From the NCBI RefSeq assembly GCF_964204645.1, contig NC_134025.1:19128001-19188000 (forward strand): a DNA stretch of 60,000 nucleotides, written 5' to 3'. The notes under the pieces are model-generated. The model saw nothing but the letters and a program-made list of their open reading frames with translations, ran no database searches and was not told the DNA's origin. This document shows, piece by piece, positions 46,405-56,957 of the stretch. The translations under genes were made by a program, and so were the position numbers. This stretch comes from Tubulanus polymorphus. Lineage: Eukaryota; Nemertea; Palaeonemertea; Tubulaniformes; Tubulanidae. Within the stretch, counting starts at the first letter, position 1; the number at the start of each line of letters is the position of its first letter.

Positions 46405-47372
46405 GACAAAACGACAAAACAAAAATAACGCGACAAAGCAATAATTTTGGTTTTGTCGCCCGCGACAATTCATAATTTTGGTTTTATCGCCCGCGACAAT
46501 TGCTTTTTTTGGTTTTGTTGCACACGACAATTCATTATTTTGGTTTTATCGCCCGCGACAATTTTTTTTTTGTCGCCGTTTTATCGCCTGCGACAATTCA
46601 ATATTTTGGTTTTATCGCCAGCGACAATTCATTATTTTGGTTTAATCGCCCGCGACAATACATTATTTTGGTTTTATCGCCCGCGACAATTCAATATTTT
46701 GGTTTTGTCGCCCGCGAAAATTCCAGATTTTGGTTTTATCGCCCGCGACAATTCATTTTTTTGGTTTTGTCGCCCGCAACAATTCAATATTTTGGTTTTA
46801 TCGCCAGCGACAATTGATTATTTTGGTTTTGTCGCCCGCAACAATTCATTATTTTGGTTTTATCGCCCGCGACAATTCATTATTTTGGTTTTATCGCCCG
46901 CGACAATTCATTATTTTGGTTTTATCGCCCGCGACAATTCATTAATTTGGTTTTGTCACCTGCGACAAATAGATATTTTGGTTTTGTCGCCCACGACAAT
47001 TCAATATTTTGGTTTTATCGCCCGCGACAATTCATTAGTTTGGTTTTGTCGCCCGCGACAATTCAATATTTTGGTTTTGTCCCACGCAACAATTCAATAT
47101 TTTGGTTTTATCGCCTGGGACAATTTAATATTTTGGTTTTAACGCCAGCGACAATTCATTATTTTGGTTTTATCGCCAGCGACAATTCATTATTTTGGTT
47201 TTATCGCCCGCGACAATTCATTATATTGGTTTTGTCGCCCGCGACAATTCAATATTTTTGTTTTGTCGCCCGCGACAATTCAAGATTTTGGTTTAATCGC
47301 CCGCGACAATTGATAATTTTGGTTTTATCGCCCGCGACAATTAATTTTTTTGGTTTTGTCGCCCACTTTATT
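46405..47372 (+). repeat. 31-bp minisatellite, about 30 copies
   Basis: Unit pattern TGGTTTTATCGCCCGCGAC then AATTCATTATTT. Each copy holds the inverted pair TGTCGC/GCGACA (or TATCGC variant) around CC, so it can form short hairpins. Because 31 is not a multiple of three and stops are rare in the unit, all forward frames stay open and encode hydrophobic repeats; these are artefacts of the repeat. E5 lacks the array. Confidence 0.92.
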
Positions 47373-47647
47373 AGCTTTTGAATAATTAGGCCAATTAATA
47401 ACGTAATAAGACTTATGCTTTCGCCTATTTTGAAGTCGATTAATCTGATATAGCACGGAAGCGATAAAGGGCCTCGAGTTGTCGCGTTCAAACTCGACAA
47501 GTCGCCATATTTATGTCGATATGTCGCGATATATCGCGTGAAGTCCACATGAATATGTCTACATATCGTGACGTTTTCGGGACAAATTTCGCTTTTTTGC
47601 TCATTTTCCACGGGACAAGCCGTCATTTGAAGATATGTCTAAATGTA

Positions 47648-48118
47648 AGATGAGGACGCCAGTAATATGACGACTGAGTTTCAAGTCGTCATGGATATGT
47701 TGACTTGTCGCGAGGAAAATGGTCGAGAAAACGAAATATGTCGTCAAAACGTCACGATATATCGACATATTCATGTCGACTTGACGCGATATATCGTGGT
47801 ATGTCGACATAAATATGGCGACTTATCGAGTTGGAACCCTTATTGTTCCGTAGATATAGTGTCGAATATTAAGGTCATTTTGGCAGATTCTTTTTTTTTT
47901 AAAGTGATATTAAAGCGATCATTCAAGTGAAATGAAATCAACTTAATGAAAGATCTACGGAAGCGATAAAGGGCCTCGAGTTGTCGCGTTCCAACTCGAC
48001 AAGTCGCCATATTTATGTCGATATATCGCATCAAGTCGACATGAATATGTCGACATATCGTGACGTTTTGACGACTTGAAACTCAGTCATCATATCACTG
48101 GCGTCCTCATCTTTCAGC
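47648..48118. repeat. Fold-back element rich in GTCGAC palindromes
   Basis: 47648-47864 is the inverted complement of 47950-48118 over most of its length, with a ~50-bp extra segment in the left arm and a ~90-bp AT-rich centre. Shared blocks include AGATGAGGACGCCAGT, ACTGAGTTTCAAGTCGTC, AAAACGTCACGATAT, CGACATATTCATGTCGAC and TAAATATGGCGACTT. An additional partial arm precedes it at 47455-47575. Confidence 0.75.
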
Positions 48119-48329
48119 AACGCCAGTCACATGGAGTCGTACGTGTTCTACTTTCTGCTACGCGACACGACTGTCACAACCAACTGACGCGCTCTTGCGA
48201 CTGGCAGAAACTAGTCGCACACAATCGTATTGCAACCGACTTGCACCCAAACTTGCGATGCAATGCGAGGATCGCATCGTGTCACAAGACCAACCTACGT
48301 CCGGCTTCAAGTTACTGCGGAGCTCCAGA

Positions 48330-48900
48330 AATATCTTTTTTTTCGTTCAAAAGACCTTTCGCTTGAAAATTCTTTCGTCGGAACAAAATTTATTTCGTTC
48401 GAACCAATAATATTCTATACCAATGAACCAATTTGAAAAAATCGTTAAAACAAAGTTGAACAAACTTTTTTTTGTCCAAACGAAAGGTTTTTCGTTCGAA
48501 CAATCGTTCAATTGAACAGGATCGTTTTAATTTGAACAGAATTTTCTTGTCAGAACATTTAGTTTTTCGTTCGAGCAAGTATATTGAAAAAAGTTTTTTC
48601 TTCGAACCGAAAGTATTAAGTATTTCGTTCAATCGAACAGAATTGTTTTCATTCAAACATTCGTCCGAAAAAATTGTTTTCGCTCAACCAAATTTTTTTG
48701 CCGGGACTAAAAATTTTTCATTTCTACAATAACATAGCTTTTTATTCGAACACATTTTTTGTCAGAATGAAGAAAATTTTTGGTTCAAGCAAAAAGCGTA
48801 TTGTTCTATCAAACAGAATTATTTTCATTCGAACAAGATTTTCTTGTTGGAACAAGTTTTTTGGTCGAACAGCGTGTTAAGGTCGATTTGGAAATTTACT
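48330..48900 (+). repeat. TTCGTTCGAAC-rich low-complexity tract (E4)
   Basis: The palindrome GTTCGAAC or a variant recurs about every 25-40 bp, separated by A/T runs. The whole tract is repeated in E5 (50960-52470, mariner excluded). Overlapping open frames on both strands are shadows of the palindromic repeat. Confidence 0.7.
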
Positions 48901-51183
48901 CGGTCTGGTATATGTTGGATTACTGTGTATGTCATTTGTCAGTACATTAAACAGAAGACAACGTAGGATACTACCTTGCGTGACTCCACTAGTTTGACCG
49001 ACTTATTCCAAGATGAGGCGTTCCGTTGATTTCGGCTACAAGTTTTCGTTCAGAGATAACTGCTGAGCCATTCGGACGACCTATCATTGATACTGTTTCC
49101 TAATAGCCTGTTTTGTAATGGCTGATGTTGTGCCTTATCAAATGCTTCGTCGAAATCCACCGTTGAACAGGATTTTAAGACTGTGCAGAAAACCTGTTAT
49201 CGCTGCTTTGCAGCTATATTTATTATTATTATTTTATATCACACTATTTTCACTAAAAGACCACAGGCTTTGTTACCTTGCCGCTGTTGTTGATACAATC
49301 CGTATGATATCGTTCAGTTCACTGAGATCTACAATTACTCCGCGTGTTTTTTCACGAATCATCGTGACAAAAGCACTGTCGGGCCGTAAACATCGAAAAA
49401 TTGAACCCCATTCAAAGACCCGACATGTTTTTCTAAGTCGTCTTTACGAAAGCTACCGCACATTTCTTGTCACGTCGATTATCAATTCAAGCATAAATTA
49501 ACAAATTTATTACCCAAAGATTGCACATTCAGTCGCGGTTTTTGAAAACTAATTTTAACAATAGCCCATTTTTCTCATCAAATCATATTACCGATATACA
49601 GGAAATATACTACTTTAGATTTTAAAAGCACTGTCGAGCCGTAAACATCGACGAATCGACGTGTGTCACTACATCGTCGTTCCGGGGATCAGCTGCGAGT
49701 TTCTCCTCATCATGAGAATCAAATCGAGTACAAATTAATTTATTACTACCAGTGATTAGGCTGCAGGTTTCAAGCAGTTAGTTTAACAATACCTTTTTTT
49801 CCTTACAAAATTTAAACCGTGTATTTACTAAGATAAATCTTTAGTGTACCGGGGAGTCTTAGGCCTAAACTAAACACGCTGACGAGATAAAGCGGAGAAA
49901 AGCAGTTGTGTCGACGAGGTATCAAAATAAAAGAATATATTACTTAATTCGGCCGCGGGCTTCAACCTCTATATCAATACCATCAATACTCTATATTTCC
50001 AACAGTACATACCGATCATTGTCAAATGAACAAGGTATTTACTAAATACAAGTATATAACACACACCTATCCGTATGCTGGACACACTTGACATTCGGAG
50101 TATTCGCTGTGGGGGAAAGGAGATCGTTCGCTGTGTCGCTTGAAGTGTTTATCGAGTTTTACGCGACCTTAAGGCTTTAGGCCTACCGGTACTGACCTTT
50201 ACTGTCTCAAACAAACACAGTATAATTGTTGCATTTATTAACGGACTCATTGCATTGAACTTCAAAACAAAATTTACGCCTTAGGAGGGTTGTTATTCAA
50301 TAGGCCTACGATCCTATCTGTCCGGATGTTAGGCCTACGCATATACATAGGCCTACATAGGCTAGTAGCCTCTACTAGGTTAATGCTAAGTTCACTGTAA
50401 AGGAAGAATCAGATTTATTAAAATGCATGTTAATTAGTGATTAACTGATTCTGACTTGTAACGATCAATCACAATTATCAATTTTACAGCCAAAAATGAA
50501 GATTTTTTTGAAAATTTCGTCTGAGCAGACAGCTTTATAAGCCAGATTTTTCATTTGAGTTTTTTCATCATAAATGAAACTGGTATTTCATTAATTCCTA
50601 ATGACTTAAGCCGGGTGTAGGTCGGCCTTGCGACGGCTTGTATCTCACTGCGACGCCATTCACTGCGACCACCCGCGACGATTGTGTCGCAACGACTCAT
50701 TGACCTATGCTCCCTTGCAACGGGTTGCGACTGTCAGCAATGCCAGTCACAAGGAGTCGCACGTGTTCTACTTTCTGCGACGCTACACGACTGTCATAAC
50801 CGAACTACGAGCTCTTGCGACTGGCAGAAACTAGTCACACACAGTCGATGAAAATCATATCATAACTGACTCGCACCGAAACTTGTAATGCAACGCGAGG
50901 ATCACATCGCGTCACAAGGCCGACCTACGTCCGGCTTTGAGTTACTGCGGAGACCCAGAAATATCTTTTTTTTCGTTCAAAAGACCTTTCGTATGAAAAT
51001 TCTTTCGTCAAAACAATATTTATTTCGTTCGAACCAATAATATTCTGTTCGATTGAACCAATTTGAAAAAATCGTTAGAACAAAGTTGAAGAAACTTTTT
51101 TTTGTCCATTCGATCGAACAGAATCATTTTAATTTGAACAGAATTTTCTAGTCAGAACATTAAGTTTTTCGTTCGAACAAGTA

Positions 51184-52191
51184 CAGGGTGTCCCATTAAT
51201 TACTATACATAAAGAACTGCCTGTATCCTCCACATTTCTCAATGTTTTGATTTTCCACCAAAGGATAGAATGTAACGGTACTTTTTGATTATTATCATGG
51301 TTGCTATGGTAATTTGCTTAGTGATTTCCTAGCAACTGATTACATTGTTGTAGGGATTTTGTGTAATTTCGATTTAGAATAGATCACTTTTAAATCATGT
51401 GTATGTCAATGAAACAAAAAGCCTAGACTGTATGCTGTTTTTTTAGGAAACCAAATCTTTCTGTCAGTCTGAATCACAGATTTTGGAGTTAAAAATCCCT
51501 ATCCGATTGCAGAAAAGCCACTTAATGTCATCAAGTGAGCTGTCTGTTGTCTACTAGGTGTGATCTTTTGATTTGCCATACAGTCGGTCATCCAATGGGC
51601 CTATAATCGGGCCATACTTTTTGACAAAAAAGGAAATGGTGACTATGAATAGAGCCGGCTATCATACGATGCCGATTCAGTACTCCATTACAAAACTGTG
51701 TAGATGTCTAGAGGAAGTCTCAATCCAGTGTGGTTCCAACAGAATGGTGTGCAATGTTTTACAGCACGCAAAACAATTGATGACCTGCATTGGCATTTTG
51801 GTCACAGTATCGCAGCGCTGCAAACTGTGCTACTGGACCCCATACTCGCCTGACCTAAATCCACTGGACTTTTACTTGTGGGGCTTCTGCTGAAGGACAC
51901 AGTGTACTAAAACAAACCAAAACTATAGATGATTTAAAGAGAAACGTCTGCAATAACACAGATGATTGGCAACGTACAGAGAAATTTCAACAATAAACTG
52001 AATCATGTGATAAAATTGACAGCTTCTCTCATCTAGTATATTTTGTAAACCAATTGGATTTTAGTAAAGTAATTTTTTGTGGTGAAAAGTATTATTGTAA
52101 TCCATCTATCCTGGAGATTTGGCTGATATATCTCAAGCGGTTTGAAAATGACAGGCAGTTCTTTATGTATGGTAATTAATGGGACACCCTG
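51184..52191 (+). mobile_element. Tc1/mariner-type DNA transposon, 1,008 bp
   Basis: Terminal inverted repeats of 41 bp (51184-51224 and 52151-52191) begin CAGGGTGTCCCATTAATTAC and differ at one position. TA is duplicated at both ends (51182-51183, 52192-52193). The paralogous site in E4 (CAAGTATATTG near 48577-48587) shows the uninterrupted TA, proving the boundaries. It is shorter than typical 1.3-kb relatives, suggesting internal deletions. Confidence 0.93.
51560..51975 (+). pseudogene. Transposase remnant (IS630-Tc1-mariner family)
   Basis: The catalytic region of a DDE transposase spread over shifted frames. GPIIGPYFL is visible near 51588. In a second frame WFQQNGVQCFTARK (~51731) corresponds to the block that normally bears the second catalytic aspartate, but codon 51743-51745 is Asn. 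YSPDLNPLDFYLWG (~51843), with the third acidic residue at 51852, matches the family. TGA follows near 51891. N-terminal DNA-binding helices are not readable. Inactive. Confidence 0.85.
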
Positions 52192-52560
52192 TATATTGTA
52201 AAAAGTTTTTCGTTCAATCGAACAGAATTGTTTTCATTCAAACATTCGTTCGAAAAAAATTGTTTTTGCTCAACCTAATTTTTCTTGCCGTGACAAAAAG
52301 TTTTTCATTTCAACAATAACATAGCTTTTTATTCGAAAACATTTTTTGTCAAAATAAAGAAAAATTTTGGTTCAAACAAAAAGTGTATTTTTCGATCAAA
52401 CAGAATTGTTTTCATTTGAACAAGATTTTCTTGTCGGAACATTAAGTTTTTTGGTCGAACGGCGTGTTAAGGTCGTTTTGTAAATTTACTCGGTCTGGTA
52501 TATTTTGGATTACTGTGTATGTCATTTGTCAGGACATTAAACAGAAGACGACTTAGGATA

Positions 52561-54107
52561 CTACGTAGGCTACCGGTATGCAAAAAATCATTTCATTTAA
52601 AATCAAACAAGAAAAAAAATATATAAAAAAGGACTCAATTTTGGTCAGTGTGAACTTTTAATGATAACTGACTTTTTACGAGAATGAAATCTTCGAAAAA
52701 TTGATTATGGGCCTTTTGTCTGAACTAATGTTCATAATTGTAATACCTCCCTTGAATGATGTAGAACTAAAACTATGAGTGACCCAATAAGATACGGTCA
52801 AAACTTGGTGGGAGCCTGGGTTTCATCGGAGGTTTTTTCATTTTTATCGTACGGACCAATCATGTCAGAAGCTCCAAAGTTCTTCAAATTTGAGGCCAGT
52901 CAGTGCCGGTTACTGACGAAACAAAGTTTATCCACTGATATGATTTTTAATAATTTCACGATTCCATAGGATTGCTTTAACGTTAAGTAGCTTACATCTT
53001 TACTCAGACAATCGTTGTTATTCGTGACCTACACTGTGGCGCACGTACTCTATAACTGATGCATACACGCAGTGAACACGAGAGTATAAGGCTGTATTGC
53101 CTACGCGACTGTACACTACTGTTTTCAACGAGAATGCTCCACTGTGCCACAGTTAACAAACTAATACAAATAATCAGGTTCCAAAACAGATCGCTAATGC
53201 GAACGTTAATGAAATGACTTCAATTGATGATAATAAAGTATTGCAGTTGAGTAAATATCAGACTCATCTCTAAAAATTCGATGCTATCAGTAAATCAGCC
53301 GTGTAACGAACACAGAAGTAAATTTCCGCATTTTGAAACCACATTTTCATCAGATATCTAGATGCAACGTTACCTTATGCATGGGATATCAAAACTAGAT
53401 GAATCATTGAACACATCGCACACAATAAATCGTTATATCATACGCCTTGGATATCATCAGTATTATACTGATATCCATTCGCGCTAGAAATGATGAATAT
53501 CAACCTATTCAATCATGCCGCCATTTCGTTTGTGAAATAATGCGCACCAGCTGATCGACCTCGTTCAATGTTATGACGTCATGATGGAAGTCAAAACCCG
53601 GTCAACACAAATTTTATAGAACCAAGATTTTGAGGGGTTTCGTCTTTGAAAGCCCATTACTACCGAACCAAGCGTCGGAACTTGGCGATATAAAGTTATT
53701 CCAAGGCAAATAGCATTGAATTTTCACATGTGTTATTTTGGACAGTTAAAGATGCTGCATAAAAAAACGTGCCCAATATAAATTTAATTTTTGAAACTTT
53801 TTGGTAAATTTCTCAAAAAATATGAAACCCACGGCTTTCAACTTTGCGCACCATAAAGAAAACCCAAATATATTTTTGCTTAATCCGTTCAATTCGCCCA
53901 TTAGTAGTGAAATAACAGGCCAATGAAATTGCGTTTGAGCGTGCTAAAAATAGCTTCGAGCGTAGTGTATTAAGCATACGAATGATTATCGATTGGCCAG
54001 ACCGTTGACATAGGCTCGCTAACGCGAGCCAAAAATCGTTGTTTATTTCTGAATGCCAATTCCTCACTGAACAAATTGATGAATAAAGGTAAATCAACCT
54101 AGCATGA
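52561..54107. other. Intergenic, no gene seen
   Basis: No supported coding feature. It could hold the lost 3' flank of E5. Confidence 0.35.
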
Positions 54108-54301
54108 ACGAAATTATCGATCAAAACGCGCAAGGGCAGCATGTGCGACAGACTAGTTAATGCACCTGCCACCAGGAGACTTTGAAAACACCATATCTTC
54201 GGTTAAGCCACTTTGGTACATCGATACTTTTTACGTGGTAGCCCTTGTATGTAGCTGGATCCACATATCCAGCATATTGTTGTTCAAGGTTGTGCTTCTT
54301 T
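54108..54301 (+). repeat. Dispersed ~195-bp repeat, copy 2
   Basis: Matches 1767-1962 (see that entry) with about 90% identity by eye. Ends just before unrelated sequence at about 54302. Confidence 0.7.
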
Positions 54302-54774
54302 AGCAAAACAAAATGACATAAATTGTTTCTTTTGCTCAGTTAGTTGACAAACCAATAATTCGTCAGTTTGTTGTTATTTATATGTCTCGGAGCAAAGACC
54401 TGTCTGACACTAATTGGTGTAATTAACAGTTTAGCAAAACATTAGTCTGTAATGAAGAATGTATAAAATGTATCATCTTTAATGTAAAGGGGCAGTCTGT
54501 GTTTGGAGTTCTTACTAAAAGGACATTCTACCAACCGGACAATATTCAGCGAGTTGAAAATAAATACATAAATTTCATGAACGAAAGCTTGACGAGTTGC
54601 TACTTGGAGTTCTGATCGGAATATTCTACAATAAACACTGAAGCGAGTTTACTGTTGTTAAATTGGTGGAGAACCCGTGAGCAGAGAACCGGTACGTATT
54701 TGTCAACAACGCAGCTACAATAATCATCTGAAGCAGATAAACAGTCATCAGCACCAGAGCGAGATAAGAAAATC
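54302..54774 (+). promoter_or_regulatory. Upstream region of the Cys-cluster gene
   Basis: A TATA-like TGTATAAAATG lies at about 54460-54470, about 300 bp before the ATG. An in-frame TAA near 54718 precedes the chosen start. No splice pattern was identified. Promoter assignment is weak. Confidence 0.25.
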
Positions 54775-55548
54775 ATGACGTTCTTCATCAACGACCAGCC
54801 ATTGGAGTGGAGAAACTACCATGATGGAAAAACCCAGCATCAAAGAAACTATCTTCAAGTGCCAAAGAACTTCCATGATAAATGTGAATGGTGTGGTAAG
54901 TGGGATAAGGTCTATTCACACAAGTGTCATGCATTGATATCTAGGTGTAATCTTTGTAAGCAAATAGGAGATTTCGTTCAATGTTGTAGATTTAGGAATA
55001 CGGGAATAGATAATAAATGCTCAATTCAAAATAATATAACAAACGAACCTAAAATTAAAATTAAATGTGAAAAGCAGAAATCAAGAGATAAAATAGGATT
55101 TCAAGAATACAATCTTAGAAAATTCATAGCTTGCCAAATGCCCTTTAATTCATTAGGAACTGCAATGTTCATAGAGGTTAACTCTAGTCACCAAAATTAC
55201 AGAAATGAAATTTCTAAATTTAAACGAGATATGAAAATCTTGCAAATTATTAACGAGGAATTAGAATCTGAAAATTTGGCATTTAGACTCGAACAGAAAC
55301 ATAAGGAAGGTATTGTAGCCAAAGCCAAAATTGATACTGACAAATTGGCAAATCAATTATCTGACACCAAAATAATAGTGGAACAGCTTAAAGCTAACAA
55401 AACCACTCTGAGTCAAGAAATAACCGAATTGAATTTTGAACTAGAGAAGTGGCGATCGCAAAATACAGAACAAATATGTAAAATAGAACAGTTACAAAGA
55501 CAAATCAGTATAAACGAACAACATAAACAGAGCGTTAAAAAGACCTAG
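54775..55548 (+). CDS. Unrecognised protein: Cys/His clusters plus coiled coil
   Basis: 257 codons from the first ATG after an upstream stop. Residues 37-71 have a Cys/His-rich region, CEWCGKWDKVYSHKC and CNLCKQIGDFVQCC, suggesting two zinc sites (C37, C40, H49, C51, H52, C58, C61, C70, C71). Residues ~140-255 are charged and heptad-like (FKRDMKILQIINEELESENL, ANQLSDTKIIVEQL), a strong coiled-coil signature. No retroelement catalytic motif is present. TAG at 55546 ends the frame, but an adjacent frame remains coding-like to about 55720 (QLSEDNKNLRNKLTILE), so a frameshift near 55530 probably truncates it. It could be a young or transferred host gene, or an accessory gene of an unknown element. 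I do not assign a function. Confidence 0.5.
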   Translation: MTFFINDQPLEWRNYHDGKTQHQRNYLQVPKNFHDKCEWCGKWDKVYSHKCHALISRCNLCKQIGDFVQCCRFRNTGIDNKCSIQNNITNEPKIKIKCEKQKSRDKIGFQEYNLRKFIACQMPFNSLGTAMFIEVNSSHQNYRNEISKFKRDMKILQIINEELESENLAFRLEQKHKEGIVAKAKIDTDKLANQLSDTKIIVEQLKANKTTLSQEITELNFELEKWRSQNTEQICKIEQLQRQISINEQHKQSVKKT

Positions 55549-56176
55549 TGACCAATTGTCAGAAGATAACAAAAATCTTAGAAACAAGTTAACAATCTTG
55601 GAGAGAGAACACATGTTTGTTAATCCGGTCAAAATATCAGAATGTACTGTCTTAGCTGAGCATTTGGATAATACTAAAAAGAACTCTGCCAGAACAAATT
55701 GCATTGTGGGACCTGGCTAGCTATAGGCCACAACGTAGATTTGGATAATACTAAAAAGAACTCTGCCAGAACAAATTGCGTTGTGGGACCTGGCTAGCTA
55801 TAGGCCACAACGTAAATTTAGAAAACCTTTTCGCAAGGTTGACACTGGCAGTAGATTGGATCTAGGTATCCACGTCTCCATTACAGTGATCAATCGTCTA
55901 TATATGATTAAAGCATTTTCTGAGCCTTTCCAAATACAGATGCAAAACAATATATTCGTCCCTGGTGACGCATCAGTGAGGGATCTTAAATGCGAAATGC
56001 GAGATACATGGCTTAAGGAATTTTATCCATTGGAAATTGACAGTATGTTTTTAGTTTGTGAAATTAAAAAAGGTCAACGATTTAGGTTAAATGATGATTT
56101 GAAATTAACTAATATAGCCAAAGACTGTGGTCTTACGTTGCCACTGCTCTTCGACATAAAATCTAAATTTGACTAA
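55549..56176 (+). pseudogene. Downstream part of the Cys-cluster gene, frame-broken
   Basis: Coiled-coil-like sequence continues in a shifted frame to about 55720, where a 77-bp tandem duplication (55662-55738, 55739-55815) breaks the frame again; 77 is not a multiple of three. Beyond it, 55781-56176 stays open for 131 codons: LWDLASYRPQRKFRKPFRK, then a compact domain with VSITVINRLYMIKAF, GDASVRDLKCEMRD and a hydrophobic C-terminus LPLLFDIKSKFD. The final ~75 residues look like a small alpha/beta, possibly ubiquitin-like, fold; this is a guess from pattern. The whole locus (54775-56176) reads as one former gene of about 460 codons. Confidence 0.5.
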
Positions 56177-56957
56177 TACAAATATATTATGATTCCCTAG
56201 ACTTTAAATTAGTAAAATTCTCATCAATGCATGTTTACTTGTGTAATGTCTGTCCTGGTTGTCCACACCGATAGAATTTGAGAACGGAACTGTAAATTTC
56301 GGTCTCTTTCTGTATCGCAATATAATTCATTCTCAGAACATTGCCGCCATCAACAGAGTTACGCCATTGGAGTTAGCGTGCAGTGAAAACTCGTATATCG
56401 TGAACTTTTAACGACGACGAAAGCACGTGTATATGGCAGGAATGAATTTAGTAAAACTCTTTTTACTGTGATTACGAAACATGTTGATATTCTATTCAGC
56501 TTTTGCTGACAAAAGTTTGAAGGATAGTAAGGAAGGATTTAGAAACAATAATATACATGTATACTTTTAATCGCGCTGTTGTTTTAATTCACCATTAATT
56601 AATTATTACTCACACAATCAGTTAGACATCTGTCAATTCGACACCTGTGACAACAGTTTGTTTTGTAATTAATTGTGTGCTCAAACATGTCTGTCAACTT
56701 TTATAGAATTATATAAATAGAATGTAAATCCATGAACAAGCAGTTGAGTTTGAGACGAGTCTTGGAGCCTGAAATATCTTGCAGGCAAATTCCCTATATT
56801 TGTTATTGTCGCATGGGCCGCGAGCGGGGGACTTGGTATCCGCCTCCGTCCGTCCGTCAGTCAAAATGAGCTTGTGAAAATTCTCGTGATTAGACCAAAA
56901 AATGATACCTTGTTTCTCATTCCCCGACTGGGTCTGATAAATTAACAGTAAAAATTG
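56177..56957. other. Downstream intergenic, no gene seen
   Basis: AT-rich. A TATATAAATAG motif is at about 56711-56720. GACACCTGTGACAACAGTTTG and surrounding sequence faintly recalls an LTR U3, but no partner was found. Confidence 0.3.

Larger units (their letters stand above)
44772..49221 (+). mobile_element. E4: complete 4.45-kb E-type element
   Basis: 5' hairpin AGGGTTTTCTG / CAGAAAACCCT (44772-44801), (ATT)n, TTCTTCCACACTAG, and a 3' end with GCAGAAAACCTG, GCTGCTTTGCAGC and TATATT. The interior is non-coding but structured: a ~277-bp tandem duplication (45233-45509, 45510-45790), a GCTGTGGGGGAAAGG block twice (45991, 46268), the 31-bp minisatellite, a fold-back, and a TTCGTTCGAAC-rich tract. 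No replication or transposase protein is encoded. Confidence 0.6.
49222..52560 (+). mobile_element. E5: E-type element, 3'-truncated, with mariner insertion
   Basis: Starts with (ATT)n exactly where E4 ends and follows E4 closely: GACCACAGGCTTTGTTACCTTG, the single 277-bp unit, the GCTGTGGGGGAAAGG block, then 50735-50945 matching 48120-48300, and the GTTCGAAC tract. It lacks the 31-bp array and fold-back, and carries ~330 bp (50400-50730) not in E4. Homology ends near 52560 before the 3' hairpin. Confidence 0.6.

Noticed and set aside
46405-47372. CRISPR-like array
   Set aside because: Units are contiguous with no unique spacers, and the genome is animal; it is a minisatellite.
46447-47381. 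231- and 175-codon frames with repeated hydrophobic motifs
   Set aside because: Produced by the 31-bp minisatellite; overlapping frames are equally open, so there is no sign of selection on one.
48472-48880. Reading frames over the TTCGTTCGAAC tract
   Set aside because: Open on both strands because of the palindromic low-complexity repeat; no independent evidence for coding.
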